A DNA stretch of 64,000 nucleotides. It comes from Olegusella massiliensis. GTDB taxonomy: Bacteria; Actinomycetota; Coriobacteriia; Coriobacteriales; Atopobiaceae. The notes beneath the pieces were generated by a model. It saw nothing but the letters and a program-made list of their open reading frames with translations, was not told where the DNA came from and made no database searches. Below are positions 1 to 7,859 of the stretch, piece by piece. A program made the translations under genes and the position numbers. The stretch spans positions 682,001 to 746,000 of the forward strand of contig NZ_FLLS01000002.1 in assembly GCF_900078545.1 (NCBI RefSeq), written 5' to 3'. The stretch's first letter is position 1. Each line of letters starts with the position of its first letter.

Positions 1-499
1 GACGACCCATCTCGGCGCCGTTTAGACGGCCAGAGCACTGAATACGAATACCCTGTGCACCAGATTTGCGAGCGGACTGAACAGCCTTGCGCATTGCACG
101 ACGGAAGGCGATACGGCCCTCAAGCTGGTCGGCAATGGACTGAGCGACAAGCTGAGCGTCAAGCTCGGGGCGACGAACCTCGATAACATCAACGTTAACG
201 TTACCCTTGCCAACCTTGGCAATTCCCTCAAGCTGGGTACGCAGAGTGTCAATCTCAGCGCCCTTCTTGCCAATAACGATGCCAGGACGGCCAGTAAAGA
301 TGGTGACCTTTACCTTTTCGCCAGCACGCTCAATCTCGACGCGGGAGAGAGCTGCACGTGCAAGTTTCTTCTCGAGGAACTTGCGGATAGCGAGGTCGTT
401 GCCAAGCTTGCTGGCGTAGTCCTTGTCGGCGTACCAGCGGGAGTGCCACTGCTCGGTAATGCCGAGGCGGAAGCCGGTCGGCTGAACCTTCTGACCCAT
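1..499 (-). CDS. rpsC: 30S ribosomal protein S3 (partial, C-terminus beyond window)
   Basis: S3 is a small-subunit protein that binds 16S rRNA in the head and lines the mRNA entry tunnel. The visible part starts [13 protein letters not shown] and contains the KH-domain stretch [15 protein letters not shown], both diagnostic of S3. About 166 codons are in the window; the C-terminal part lies before position 1. The ATG at 499 follows a purine-rich Shine-Dalgarno and is 3 nt from the rplV stop, so the two genes are co-transcribed and probably translationally coupled. The reading is unambiguous apart from the truncation by the window edge. Confidence 0.97.
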   Translation of the reverse strand, partial: MGQKVQPTGFRLGITEQWHSRWYADKDYASKLGNDLAIRKFLEKKLARAALSRVEIERAGEKVKVTIFTGRPGIVIGKKGAEIDTLRTQLEGIAKVGKGNVNVDVIEVRRPELDAQLVAQSIADQLEGRIAFRRAMRKAVQSARKSGAQGIRIQCSGRLNGAEMGR

Positions 500-502
500 T
501 TC

Positions 503-868
503 CTACGCCTCCTTCCGAGGTGCGACGGTGACAGTGATATGGCTCGTGCGTTTGTTGATACGAGAAGCGCTGCCCTTTGCACGGGGACGAATACGCTTAA
601 GCGTGGGACCCTCGTCAACGTAGGCATACTTTACGTAGAGATTATTGGCACGCAGGCCATTGTTGTTCTCAGCATTGGCAATCGCAGAGCGCAGAGTCTT
701 TGCGACAGGTTCGGCGGCAGCACGAGAGGTGAAGGCGAGCTGCTCGAGCGCGCGATCAACCTGCTTGCCACGAATCTGATCGACAACCATGCGGACCTTG
801 CGGGGTGCCATGCGGACGTACTTTGCGGTCGCGGAAATCTCGACCACATTGGTATCAGTATTTGCCAT
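503..868 (-). CDS. rplV: 50S ribosomal protein L22
   Basis: L22 is a 23S rRNA-binding protein whose extended beta-hairpin lines the peptide exit tunnel. The 121-residue product has the usual length and the motif [19 protein letters not shown] near the N-terminus (residues about 17-35). The tunnel-loop region near residues 85-105 is rich in Arg and Lys. It lies between rpsS and rpsC in the standard S10-operon order, and its ATG follows an AGGGGAG Shine-Dalgarno. Confidence 0.97.
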   Translation of the reverse strand: MANTDTNVVEISATAKYVRMAPRKVRMVVDQIRGKQVDRALEQLAFTSRAAAEPVAKTLRSAIANAENNNGLRANNLYVKYAYVDEGPTLKRIRPRAKGSASRINKRTSHITVTVAPRKEA

Positions 869-885
869 GTGTCTCCCCTGCCCTT

Positions 886-1146
886 CTATTTGGCCTTGTG
901 ACCACGGAAGGTGCGGGTCGGGCTAAACTCGCCCAGCTTGTGACCAACCATGGACTCGGTGACGTAGACGGGCACGTGCTTGCGACCATCGTGAACAGCG
1001 ATCGTGTGACCAACCATCTCGGGGAAGATGGTGCTGGAACGCGACCAAGTCTTGATGACGTCTTTCTTGCCGGACTCGTTCATTGCCGCCACGCGAGCGA
1101 GGAGGCGAGTCTCTACGAACGGGCCCTTCTTGAGGCTTCTGCTCAT
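886..1146 (-). CDS. rpsS: 30S ribosomal protein S19
   Basis: S19 is a small-subunit head protein that works with S13 close to the A site. The product of 86 residues begins [11 protein letters not shown] and ends with the conserved [15 protein letters not shown] block, both hallmarks of S19. It is 21 nt downstream of rplB and 17 nt upstream of rplV, in normal operon order. A GGAG Shine-Dalgarno precedes the ATG. Confidence 0.97.
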   Translation of the reverse strand: MSRSLKKGPFVETRLLARVAAMNESGKKDVIKTWSRSSTIFPEMVGHTIAVHDGRKHVPVYVTESMVGHKLGEFSPTRTFRGHKAK

Positions 1147-1167
1147 TTTGAAAACTCCTACTCTGCG

Positions 1168-2004
1168 CTACTTGGAACGACGACGACGAATGATGAGGCG
1201 GTTACTTGCCTTCTTCGGATCGCGCGTCTTTGCGCCCTTGGAGGGCTTACCCCAAGGCGAGACGGAAGGACGACCAGAGGTGTGGTTTTTGCCCTCGCCG
1301 CCGCCATGCGGGTGGTCAACGGGGTTCATGACCGTACCACGGACTGTCGGACGGATGCCTACCCAGCGAGAGCGGCCAGCCTTACCGACAACGATGTTGC
1401 TATGCTCTGCGTTGCCAACAGTGCCGATGGTGGCACGGCAGGTAAGCAGAACACGACGCAGCTCAGAAGAGGGCATACGCAGGACGGCATAGCCGTTGTC
1501 CTTGCCCATGAGCTGGACGGAAGTACCTGCAGAGCGAGCGATTGCTGCGCCCTTACCAGGCTGGAACTCCACGGCGTGCACGAAGGTGCCGACGGGGATC
1601 TCGGACAGCGGCATAGCGTTGCCCGGCTTGATGTCGATATCCTTGGTACCAGAGACAACCTTGTCGCCTACCGAGAGACCCTCGGGTGCGAGGATATAGG
1701 TCTTGGCACCATCGACATAGTGAAGCAGTGCAATACGAGCAGAGCGGTTGGGGTCGTACTCAATGGTAGCGACCTTAGCCGGTACGTTGTCCTTGCAGCG
1801 CTTAAAATCAATGCGACGATACTTGCGCTTGTTGCCGCCACCCTGATGACGGGTGGTAATGCGGCCATTGTTGTTACGGCCTGCCTTTTTGGGCAGGGGC
1901 TCCAAGAGCGACTTTTCGGGGGTGTCGGTGGTGATCTCGGCAAAGTCCGAAATCGTCTGCCAACGCCTACCGGCGCTCGTGGGCTTGAGGTGCCTTACAG
2001 CCAT
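1168..2004 (-). CDS. rplB: 50S ribosomal protein L2
   Basis: L2 is a core large-subunit protein needed for subunit joining and peptidyl-transferase assembly. The product of 278 residues begins [15 protein letters not shown] and contains the C-terminal signature [12 protein letters not shown], whose His lies near the catalytic centre. The frame is open for 24 codons further upstream, but the ATG at 2004 matches the family N-terminus and has an AGAAGGGAA Shine-Dalgarno. A gap of 185 bp containing three hairpins separates it from rplW, which is unusually large for this operon. Confidence 0.97.
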   Translation of the reverse strand: MAVRHLKPTSAGRRWQTISDFAEITTDTPEKSLLEPLPKKAGRNNNGRITTRHQGGGNKRKYRRIDFKRCKDNVPAKVATIEYDPNRSARIALLHYVDGAKTYILAPEGLSVGDKVVSGTKDIDIKPGNAMPLSEIPVGTFVHAVEFQPGKGAAIARSAGTSVQLMGKDNGYAVLRMPSSELRRVLLTCRATIGTVGNAEHSNIVVGKAGRSRWVGIRPTVRGTVMNPVDHPHGGGEGKNHTSGRPSVSPWGKPSKGAKTRDPKKASNRLIIRRRRSK

Positions 2005-2061
2005 TCCCAATTCCCTTCTTCTCCGTTGGCCATCCACCTCGGGATGGAGCCTGAGAGCGGC

Positions 2062-2182
2062 TCCGGTGAATGACACCGGACATTCTTACTGCAAACTTGT
2101 GTCTACAGCCTTACCACGGTGCCGCGCGTATCTATCTCTGGCGGCACAATAACCCACACGCAAAAGTGCGCTGCGTGTGGGT
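2062..2182 (-). promoter_or_regulatory. Three hairpins in the rplW-rplB intercistronic gap
   Basis: The gap holds three perfect inverted repeats. An 11 bp stem pairs 2152-2162 with 2172-2182 (arm CCCACACGCA). A 7 bp stem pairs 2119-2125 with 2141-2147 (GTGCCGC/GCGGCAC). A 7 bp stem pairs 2062-2068 with 2074-2080 (TCCGGTG/CACCGGA). None is followed by a U-run on the minus strand, so intrinsic termination is unlikely. They may be mRNA processing, stability or regulator-binding structures; that role is inference. Confidence 0.6.
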
Positions 2183-2189
2183 ATGGGTA

Positions 2190-2495
2190 CTACTCCTCAG
2201 CAGCAGCCTGCTGATTTGCGAAGACCTCAATCTGCTCGCCGGCAGCGAGGGTGACGATGGCCTTCTTCCAGGTACGGGTAGAACCAACCTGGTAGCGAAC
2301 ACGCTTGTTCTTGGACTTGACCCAAGCAGTGTTGACCTTGGTGACATGAACACCGAAGAGCTGCTCAACTGCCTCCGCGATCTCCTCCTTGGGAGCGGTA
2401 CGAGCCACCTCGAAGGTGTACTTGCCCTGCTCCATCTTGTCGAACGAACGCTCGGTTACGACCGGACGAATGATGACATCATAGGCGGACTTCAT
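2190..2495 (-). CDS. rplW: 50S ribosomal protein L23
   Basis: L23 sits at the peptide exit and is the docking site for trigger factor and SRP. The product of 101 residues begins MKSAYDVIIRPVVTERSF and has the family stretch VTKVNTAWVKSK around residues 51-62. Its ATG overlaps the rplD stop (TAATG), so the two genes are coupled. The C-terminus is a short Ala/Glu tail. Confidence 0.96.
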   Translation of the reverse strand: MKSAYDVIIRPVVTERSFDKMEQGKYTFEVARTAPKEEIAEAVEQLFGVHVTKVNTAWVKSKNKRVRYQVGSTRTWKKAIVTLAAGEQIEVFANQQAAAEE

Positions 2496-3118
2496 TATGC
2501 AAGCACCTCCCCAAAGTACTTAGCGGAGTCCTCGCTCATGACGAGGGCTACGTTATCAATGAGGTTGCGCACATTTGCCTCAGAGTTGGCAACAATGGAG
2601 ACGCCAGGGAGGTTGCGGAACGCGAGGTAAGTATCGACATCGTCGTCATCAACAACGATGGTGACGCGCTTGCCCTCGAGGTTTAAAGCCTTGAGCATAG
2701 CAGCAGCATTTTTGGTCTTGGGCTCAAGAGCGAGCTTGTCGACCACGATGAGCTCACCGTCAGCCAGCTTGCCAGAAAGCACAGAACGCATAGCAAGCTT
2801 AACCTCCTTGGAGTTAACGCGCAGCTCGTGGAGGTGGGGCGTAGGCCCAAAGATAATGCCACCATGACGGAACTGACCAGCACGAATGCTACCCTGACGT
2901 GCGCGGCCTGTACCCTTCTGACGGAAAGGCTTGACGCCGCCGCCAGAAACCTCGTGGCGATTCTTAGTGGAATGAGTGCCCTGACGCAGGCATGCCTCGT
3001 AGGCGACGACCGCGCGGTGCACCACCGGGATGTTCGGCTCAATGCCGAAGACGTCAGAAGAGAGCTCGGCCTCGCCAGCCGCTGCACCTTCGACGTTGAT
3101 CATCTGAATATTGGACAT
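2495..3118 (-). CDS. rplD: 50S ribosomal protein L4
   Basis: L4 is a 23S rRNA-binding protein with a long loop in the exit tunnel; in E. coli it also represses the S10 operon. The product of 207 residues contains the loop signature KNRHEVSGGGVKPFRQKGTG. The start chosen is the ATG at 3118 (MSNIQMINVEG). The frame is open for 20 more codons upstream, but those overlap the rplC 3' end and have no L4 similarity. It lies 10 nt after rplC. Confidence 0.96.
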   Translation of the reverse strand: MSNIQMINVEGAAAGEAELSSDVFGIEPNIPVVHRAVVAYEACLRQGTHSTKNRHEVSGGGVKPFRQKGTGRARQGSIRAGQFRHGGIIFGPTPHLHELRVNSKEVKLAMRSVLSGKLADGELIVVDKLALEPKTKNAAAMLKALNLEGKRVTIVVDDDDVDTYLAFRNLPGVSIVANSEANVRNLIDNVALVMSEDSAKYFGEVLA

Positions 3119-3128
3119 GTGGTACTCC

Positions 3129-3749
3129 TTAGGCCATGCGGACCTGGACGATGGCGTTCTTGCCGCCGGGAACAGCACCCTTGATGAGCATCAAGTTCTG
3201 CTCGGCATCAATGCGGACAAGCTTAAGGTTCTTGACCGTAACGCGCTCGTCACCCATGTGACCAGCCATGTGCAGACCCTTGCGAACACGAGCGGGGTAT
3301 GCGCACTGACCAATGGAACCCGGACGACGCTGGTTGCGCGAACCGTGAGTCATGGGGCCACGTGAAAAGTTCCAGCGCTTAATGGTGCCCTGGAAGCCCT
3401 TGCCCTTGGAAGTGCCGATGACATCGACAGCCTTGACCTCGGTAAAGTCTGCAACGGTGACTTTGTCACCTGTGGTGTGCTCTTCACCCTTCTCAACGCG
3501 AACCTCGCGCAGGTAGCGCATAGGCTCGACGCCAGCTGCGGTGAAGTGACCAGCAAGCGGCTTGTTGACGTGCTTTGCGCTGATGTCGCCGAAGCCAATC
3601 TGAACGGCGTCATAGCCGTCATTTGCCTTCGTTTTAACCTGCGACACCACGCAGGGCCCGGCCTGGACGACGGTAACGGGAACAACGTTGTCGTTGTCAT
3701 CCCAAACCTGTGTCATACCGAGCTTGCGGCCAATAATGGTGTTGACCAT
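3129..3749 (-). CDS. rplC: 50S ribosomal protein L3
   Basis: L3 is an early-assembly large-subunit protein that reaches the peptidyl-transferase centre. The product of 206 residues starts MVNTIIGRKLGMTQVWD and has the signature FSRGPMTHGSRNQRRPGSIG. It is the first gene of this operon segment. The usual upstream neighbour rpsJ is missing here and lies near 11.5 kb behind fusA. A long leader and its own promoter precede rplC. Confidence 0.97.
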   Translation of the reverse strand: MVNTIIGRKLGMTQVWDDNDNVVPVTVVQAGPCVVSQVKTKANDGYDAVQIGFGDISAKHVNKPLAGHFTAAGVEPMRYLREVRVEKGEEHTTGDKVTVADFTEVKAVDVIGTSKGKGFQGTIKRWNFSRGPMTHGSRNQRRPGSIGQCAYPARVRKGLHMAGHMGDERVTVKNLKLVRIDAEQNLMLIKGAVPGGKNAIVQVRMA

Positions 3750-3994
3750 GCTCTTTCCTTACCCTCGGTGGTCATGGGACCTCGGAGATGAACTCCTGGG
3801 ACCGCCACATCGCAGGCCCTTCCTGCGCTGCCGTATCCTCCCCAGCGGACCACATCCTGTGTGGAACTGCTTCACTAGATAATCTGCCTTCAGCTGCACT
3901 TATTCGGTCAGCACACCAAACGAGTCACATTTGAGACAGCAATCCCCTAGATTCACAGCCTTGTTAGTGTACACTGTGCCGGGCGTCTCCACAA
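3750..3994 (-). promoter_or_regulatory. rplC operon promoter and ~210 nt leader
   Basis: A minus-strand promoter is readable at 3966-3994: TTGTGG (-35, 3989-3994), 17 bp spacer, TACACT (-10, 3966-3971). The transcript would then have roughly a 210 nt leader before the rplC ATG. The leader contains a perfect 6 bp hairpin CGCAGG/CCTGCG (3811-3816 with 3822-3827) and a CCACA/TGTGG pair nearby. Long leaders are expected for autoregulated ribosomal operons, but I see no match to the E. coli L4-binding leader. The regulatory role is inferred. Confidence 0.5.
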
Positions 3995-4118
3995 TCTTTT
4001 TGGAATTATTTTCAGTTGCTCCACAGAACTGTTCTCATTACAAAAGAGCCTGCCTGCGAGCGTAAGCGACATAAAAATTCATTGAAGCATCCAAAACACT
4101 AAGTTCTACTGCATATTT

Positions 4119-4188
4119 ACTACAGCTAACTGCACTAGGTATAACGGCATGACTTTGACTACAGATATAATCATGAAGTACCTGTAGT
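4119..4188 (+). promoter_or_regulatory. msrAB promoter with candidate operator half-sites
   Basis: A perfect TATAAT -10 box lies at 4166-4171; the -35 region is poor. It is flanked by the inverted repeat ACTACAG (4158-4164) and CTGTAGT (4182-4188). A further direct copy of ACTACAG is at 4119-4125. A weak -35 with half-sites overlapping the start point is the usual design of a regulated promoter. The regulator is unknown. Confidence 0.45.
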
Positions 4189-4226
4189 TGCTTGAAATAA
4201 CTTCATACATAGAAACGGATATACCT

Positions 4227-5228
4227 ATGAGCATAGAGGAAAAAGATCTCGCTACCATCTATTTTGCGGGGGGCTGCTTTTGGGGCGTTGAAGAGTACTT
4301 CTCAAGAATCTATGGCGTTATAGATTGTGTGAGTGGGTATGCTAACAGCAGCATCGAACATCCTAGCTATGAACAAGTGTGCTCTGGAGTAACTCATGCT
4401 GCAGAAACCGTACGTGTACGCTTTGATCCTGGCGTTGTAAGCCTTGAGACGCTCGTTCAGCAATTTTTTACCATTATTGACCCGACAAGCATCAATCAAC
4501 AAGGCAGTGACCGCGGTGAACAATATCGTAGTGGCATCTATTATGTCGATGACACCGATGTCAGCACCATTACACGCGCAGTGGATGAAATTTCACATGC
4601 CTATCCTCAAGGCATTGTTACCGAGGTCAAGCCTTTAGCCAACTTTTATGAAGCAGAACAGTATCACCAGGACTATCTGCAAAAAAATCCTGGTGGCTAC
4701 TGCCATATAGACTTCTCGAGTCTCGCATCGCTTCCGCAACAGGCTACACAGACATCGATTGACGCCTCTGCCTACCACAAGCCAAGCGATGCAGAAATTC
4801 GTAGCACACTTACTCCTGAGCAGTACTACATAACACAGCAAGAGGGTACTGAAGCTCCCTTTAGCGGTGATTACGATGACAACTTTGAAGCGGGTATCTA
4901 CGTCGACGTTGTGACGGGTGAACCGCTTTTTTCGAGTACTGCAAAATATAACTCTGGCTGTGGTTGGCCAGCTTTTTGGCAACCCATCGATCCTGCTGTT
5001 ATTGAAGAAAACGTTGACCTGAGCTATGGCATCGCTCGTACAGAAGTGCGCAGCCGCGTAGGCGCAAGCCATCTAGGACACAAATTTACTGACGGTCCTA
5101 CAGGACATGGCGGAATACGTTATTGCATTGATAGTGCTGCTTTACGCTTTATTCCCTATGAGCGTATGGATGAGGAAGGCTACGGAGACTTGAAGCGCTA
5201 TTGCGCTCGCGGCGGTAACAATCGCTAA
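4227..5228 (+). CDS. msrAB: Bifunctional methionine sulfoxide reductase MsrA-MsrB
   Basis: This fusion repairs oxidised methionine. The MsrA half reduces Met-S-sulfoxide and the MsrB half reduces Met-R-sulfoxide, normally recycled by thioredoxin. The MsrA domain (residues about 8-170) has the catalytic GCFWG motif. The MsrB domain (about 190-333) has [11 protein letters not shown] and the catalytic [11 protein letters not shown]. No signal peptide is seen, so it should be cytoplasmic. MsrB usually has two CxxC zinc motifs; these are absent here, as in the zinc-free type. The ATG at 4227 is preferred over an upstream TTG at 4188. It stands alone, facing away from rplC. Confidence 0.95.
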   Translation: MSIEEKDLATIYFAGGCFWGVEEYFSRIYGVIDCVSGYANSSIEHPSYEQVCSGVTHAAETVRVRFDPGVVSLETLVQQFFTIIDPTSINQQGSDRGEQYRSGIYYVDDTDVSTITRAVDEISHAYPQGIVTEVKPLANFYEAEQYHQDYLQKNPGGYCHIDFSSLASLPQQATQTSIDASAYHKPSDAEIRSTLTPEQYYITQQEGTEAPFSGDYDDNFEAGIYVDVVTGEPLFSSTAKYNSGCGWPAFWQPIDPAVIEENVDLSYGIARTEVRSRVGASHLGHKFTDGPTGHGGIRYCIDSAALRFIPYERMDEEGYGDLKRYCARGGNNR

Positions 5229-5246
5229 CTACAAGGAGGGGCAATC

Positions 5247-5300
5247 ATGATTATGAGGATGCCCCATCATGTCACAAAGATGGTTCGTTTGTCGAACTAG
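5247..5300 (+). CDS. Possible 17-residue small protein behind a strong Shine-Dalgarno
   Basis: An AAGGAGGGG Shine-Dalgarno right after the msrAB stop is followed, 5 nt later, by an ATG opening a 17-codon frame (MIMRMPHHVTKMVRLSN, then TAG). Four Met in 17 residues would fit a target or sensor of Met oxidation, but this is speculation. It may equally be the remnant of a lost gene. No family is recognisable. Confidence 0.25.
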   Translation: MIMRMPHHVTKMVRLSN

Positions 5301-5538
5301 GGGAAAATCTGACCTGCGGTTTTTATGCTTGCCGACTTCGAAACTCGAACCATTTGATCCCGCTTTCAAAATAGAATCTGCGTTCCCTCTTTGCGTCTTC
5401 ACTATGTTTTATCTGAATGCTCATCTTCGCTGCGAAAGCTCAGTCCATAAATACAATTTATTAAGCTAAGCGTAAGAACTGCGAAAACTAATTCCATAAA
5501 ATACAATTTAGTAAGCTAAGCGTCAGAAGGGAGTTGCC
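5301..5538. repeat. Intergenic stretch ending in a 49/50 bp tandem duplication
   Basis: Positions 5301-5430 show nothing I recognise. Then 5431-5479 and 5480-5529 are two diverged copies of one unit starting TGCGAAA and containing ATACAATTTA, AAGCTAAGCG and AGAA at matching positions. The second copy ends in the AGAAGGGAG Shine-Dalgarno of the next gene. The duplication therefore also duplicated any control sequence upstream of the YbjQ-family gene. Confidence 0.75.
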
Positions 5539-5859
5539 ATGATTATCACCACAACGCCCAGCATTGAAGGGCATCCTATCAAGGAGTACAAAGGCCTTGT
5601 TTTTGGGGAGGTCGTTGCAGGCATCAATTTTGCACGCGATTTTACTGCAGGCATCCGCAATCTTATTGGTGGCCGCGTTACGGGTTATGAAGAAGAACTC
5701 ATTGAAGCACGTGAAACCGCTCTTGCCGAACTGAATGAGCGCGCCCTTGCAATAGGCGCCAATGCTGTTGTTGGCGTGCGCTATGACTATGAAGCTCTCG
5801 GCGAGGGTGGCAGTATGCTCATGGTAACCGTCTCGGGCACAGCAGTGGTAACCGAATAG
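5539..5859 (+). CDS. YbjQ/UPF0145 family protein
   Basis: The product of 106 residues matches the YbjQ family (DUF74), small soluble proteins that form pentamers and are often called putative heavy-metal-binding proteins. Their function is unproven. Visible family features are [21 protein letters not shown] at the N-terminus, the Arg/Glu-rich helix around residues 50-70, and [11 protein letters not shown] near the C-terminus. A good Shine-Dalgarno (AGAAGGGAG) precedes the ATG. It stands alone and converges with glpK. Confidence 0.9.
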   Translation: MIITTTPSIEGHPIKEYKGLVFGEVVAGINFARDFTAGIRNLIGGRVTGYEEELIEARETALAELNERALAIGANAVVGVRYDYEALGEGGSMLMVTVSGTAVVTE

Positions 5860-5905
5860 CTTTGTATGCTTGCCACAGCGCTTTGATGTGGCAAGCATAC
5901 AAAGC
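5859..5905. terminator. Perfect 19 bp inverted repeat between convergent genes
   Basis: Positions 5859-5877 and 5887-5905 are perfect inverted copies (arm GCTTTGTATGCTTGCCACA) around a 9 nt loop. The left arm overlaps the last base of the YbjQ-family stop codon, and glpK arrives from the other side. It is best read as a bidirectional terminator, although neither side has a long T-run. The arm is unusually long and perfect for a plain terminator. Confidence 0.65.
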
Positions 5906-5934
5906 AGCGAGGCCGAGTGGATAACTCAAGGCCT

Positions 5935-7434
5935 CTATGCAGGCTGAATCCATCCGCGGCTGCGCTCAACTGCACGATGCCAGCCATCGACTAGCCGTTG
6001 CGCGTGTGCTGCGTCCATCGCCGGATCAAAACGATGGCCCAAGCTCCATCGTTGCTTGATGTCCTCAAGACCATCCCACACGCCTGTGGCAAGCCCCGCC
6101 AAACAAGCAGCGCCCAGTGCCGTTGTCTCAAGGATGCGTGGGCGCAGGGCCTGCTTGCCCAAAATATCAGACTGGAATTGCATGAGAAATGCATCACGAG
6201 TAGCCCCTCCATCAACACGGAGCGCGGTCAGCGGCGAGCCTGTATCAGCCTCCATCGCATGCACTAAGTCAGCAACCTGATACGCAATCGCCTCATCAGC
6301 TGCACGAATGATATGGTCGGCGGTTGTACCACGCGTAATGCCGACTATTGTGCCGCGCGCATACATATCCCACCATGGCGCCCCAAGACCAGTAAAGGCT
6401 GGCACCAAATATACGCCGCCCGTATCAGGCACGTTTGCAGCACGTTTGCTTGTATCGGAGCTGTTGCGAATAAGGCCAAGGCCATCGCGCAGCCATTGAA
6501 TCAACGACCCGCCCACAAATACCGATCCTTCAAGCGCATAGCTTGTCTTGCCATCAATCTGGCAGGCAATAGTAGAAAGCAGCCCATTTTCGCTGGTTAC
6601 GACCTTGTCGCCCGTATTCATCAACAAAAAACAGCCGGTACCATAGGTACACTTTGCATCACCTACATCAAAGCAAGCTTGACCAAAGAGCGCCGCCTGC
6701 TGGTCGCCAGCCATGCCTGCAACGGGAATACGCTGCCCCATAAAATCGGTGTAACCGTAAATTTCACTGTTGGAACGCACCTCGGGCAGTAGCGCGCGTG
6801 GAATATCAAGAGCGCGCAAAATTGTATCGTCCCAGTCAAGGCGATGGATGTCATAAAGCATCGTACGGCTTGCATTGCTCACATCGCTTACGTGTACCGC
6901 GCCGCCCGTAAGTTTCCACACCAGCCAAGAATCAATAGTGCCAAAGGCAAGCTCACCGCGTTCGGCGCGCGCCTGAGCACCAGCAACATGATCTAAAATC
7001 CAACGGATTTTAGTTGCAGAAAAATAGGCGTCAGGAAGCAGACCCGTTGTGGCACGAATATGCTCTTTCAGGCCTGGCTGGCGCACTAATTCATCAACAA
7101 TCCCCGCCGTGCGACGACACTGCCAGACAATCGCGTCATAGATGGGTTCTCCAGTCGCGCGATCCCAAATAACGGTTGTCTCACGCTGATTGGTAATACC
7201 AACTGCAGCAATACAAGAGGGATCGATGCCCGACACTGCAACGGCTTCGTTCATCGTGCCAATCTGACTTGCCCAGATTTCACGAGGGTCGTGCTCAACC
7301 CAACCCTCTTCAGGAAAAAATTGCGTGAACTCACGCTGTGCCACACCAACCACCTGGTGGTTTTGGTCAAAAACAATACTCCTACTGGAGGTTGTTCCTT
7401 GATCAAGAGCAATAACATAACGTGATGCGGACAT
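5935..7434 (-). CDS. glpK: Glycerol kinase
   Basis: GlpK phosphorylates glycerol with ATP to sn-glycerol-3-phosphate, the entry step of glycerol use. The product of 499 residues has the FGGY-kinase signatures: [15 protein letters not shown] at the N-terminus, [11 protein letters not shown], the ATP-site [11 protein letters not shown], and [16 protein letters not shown]. Length is normal. The ATG at 7434 has an AAGGGGAG Shine-Dalgarno; 18 extra open codons upstream do not match the family. It is the last gene of the operon and has no GlpF facilitator neighbour in view. Confidence 0.97.
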   Translation of the reverse strand: MSASRYVIALDQGTTSSRSIVFDQNHQVVGVAQREFTQFFPEEGWVEHDPREIWASQIGTMNEAVAVSGIDPSCIAAVGITNQRETTVIWDRATGEPIYDAIVWQCRRTAGIVDELVRQPGLKEHIRATTGLLPDAYFSATKIRWILDHVAGAQARAERGELAFGTIDSWLVWKLTGGAVHVSDVSNASRTMLYDIHRLDWDDTILRALDIPRALLPEVRSNSEIYGYTDFMGQRIPVAGMAGDQQAALFGQACFDVGDAKCTYGTGCFLLMNTGDKVVTSENGLLSTIACQIDGKTSYALEGSVFVGGSLIQWLRDGLGLIRNSSDTSKRAANVPDTGGVYLVPAFTGLGAPWWDMYARGTIVGITRGTTADHIIRAADEAIAYQVADLVHAMEADTGSPLTALRVDGGATRDAFLMQFQSDILGKQALRPRILETTALGAACLAGLATGVWDGLEDIKQRWSLGHRFDPAMDAAHAQRLVDGWHRAVERSRGWIQPA

Positions 7435-7512
7435 GGCAAACTCCCCTTTTGCTAAGGTTAATGGCACGTGCCTGCAACTTGCAGACAAACACCAAGCAGA
7501 TAATGCAAGCTC

Positions 7513-7857
7513 CTACAACGACCGCGTAGCAACAACGTCAACCCCCGTGTCACAAACATTAGCAAGCACAACCTCGCCCATGCGAACCGGTGAAGTCACG
7601 CGTAGATTGCGCAGAGCAGCAACAATATCTGCCATGCGCTCTTTGGGAACTTCAGCAGCAGTTTTGACGGGCAAGGTAGGATGAGCAGCGCCGGCAATCG
7701 CTACGGTTGTAGTCACAATGCGTACGGGATGCTGCAACTCCTGAGGACCATAAACTGCTCCACGCTTGCAACCATTGCCCGTAACGGCATAGCCATTTTG
7801 CTCGTCTACCTGAAGATGACAACCCTGGGGACAACAGGTACAAATGACTTCTGTCAT
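7513..7857 (-). CDS. DUF1667 family protein of the glycerol operon
   Basis: The small (114 aa) protein has two Cys pairs near the N-terminus (CTCCPQGCHL and GNGCKRGAVYG) and the PVRxVTTTV and VPVKT-like stretches of the DUF1667/COG3862 family. This family is regularly encoded beside GlpA-like and FAD/NAD oxidoreductases in anaerobes, for example clostridial glycerol clusters. The cysteines suggest an Fe-S or electron-transfer role in glycerol-3-phosphate oxidation. This is inferred from context, not proven. It starts 2 nt after the upstream stop. Confidence 0.9.
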   Translation of the reverse strand: MTEVICTCCPQGCHLQVDEQNGYAVTGNGCKRGAVYGPQELQHPVRIVTTTVAIAGAAHPTLPVKTAAEVPKERMADIVAALRNLRVTSPVRMGEVVLANVCDTGVDVVATRSL

Positions 7858-7859
7858 AA

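Noticed and set aside
2005-2076. N-terminal extension of L2
   Set aside because: The extra codons do not match L2, and the ATG at 2004 has its own Shine-Dalgarno.
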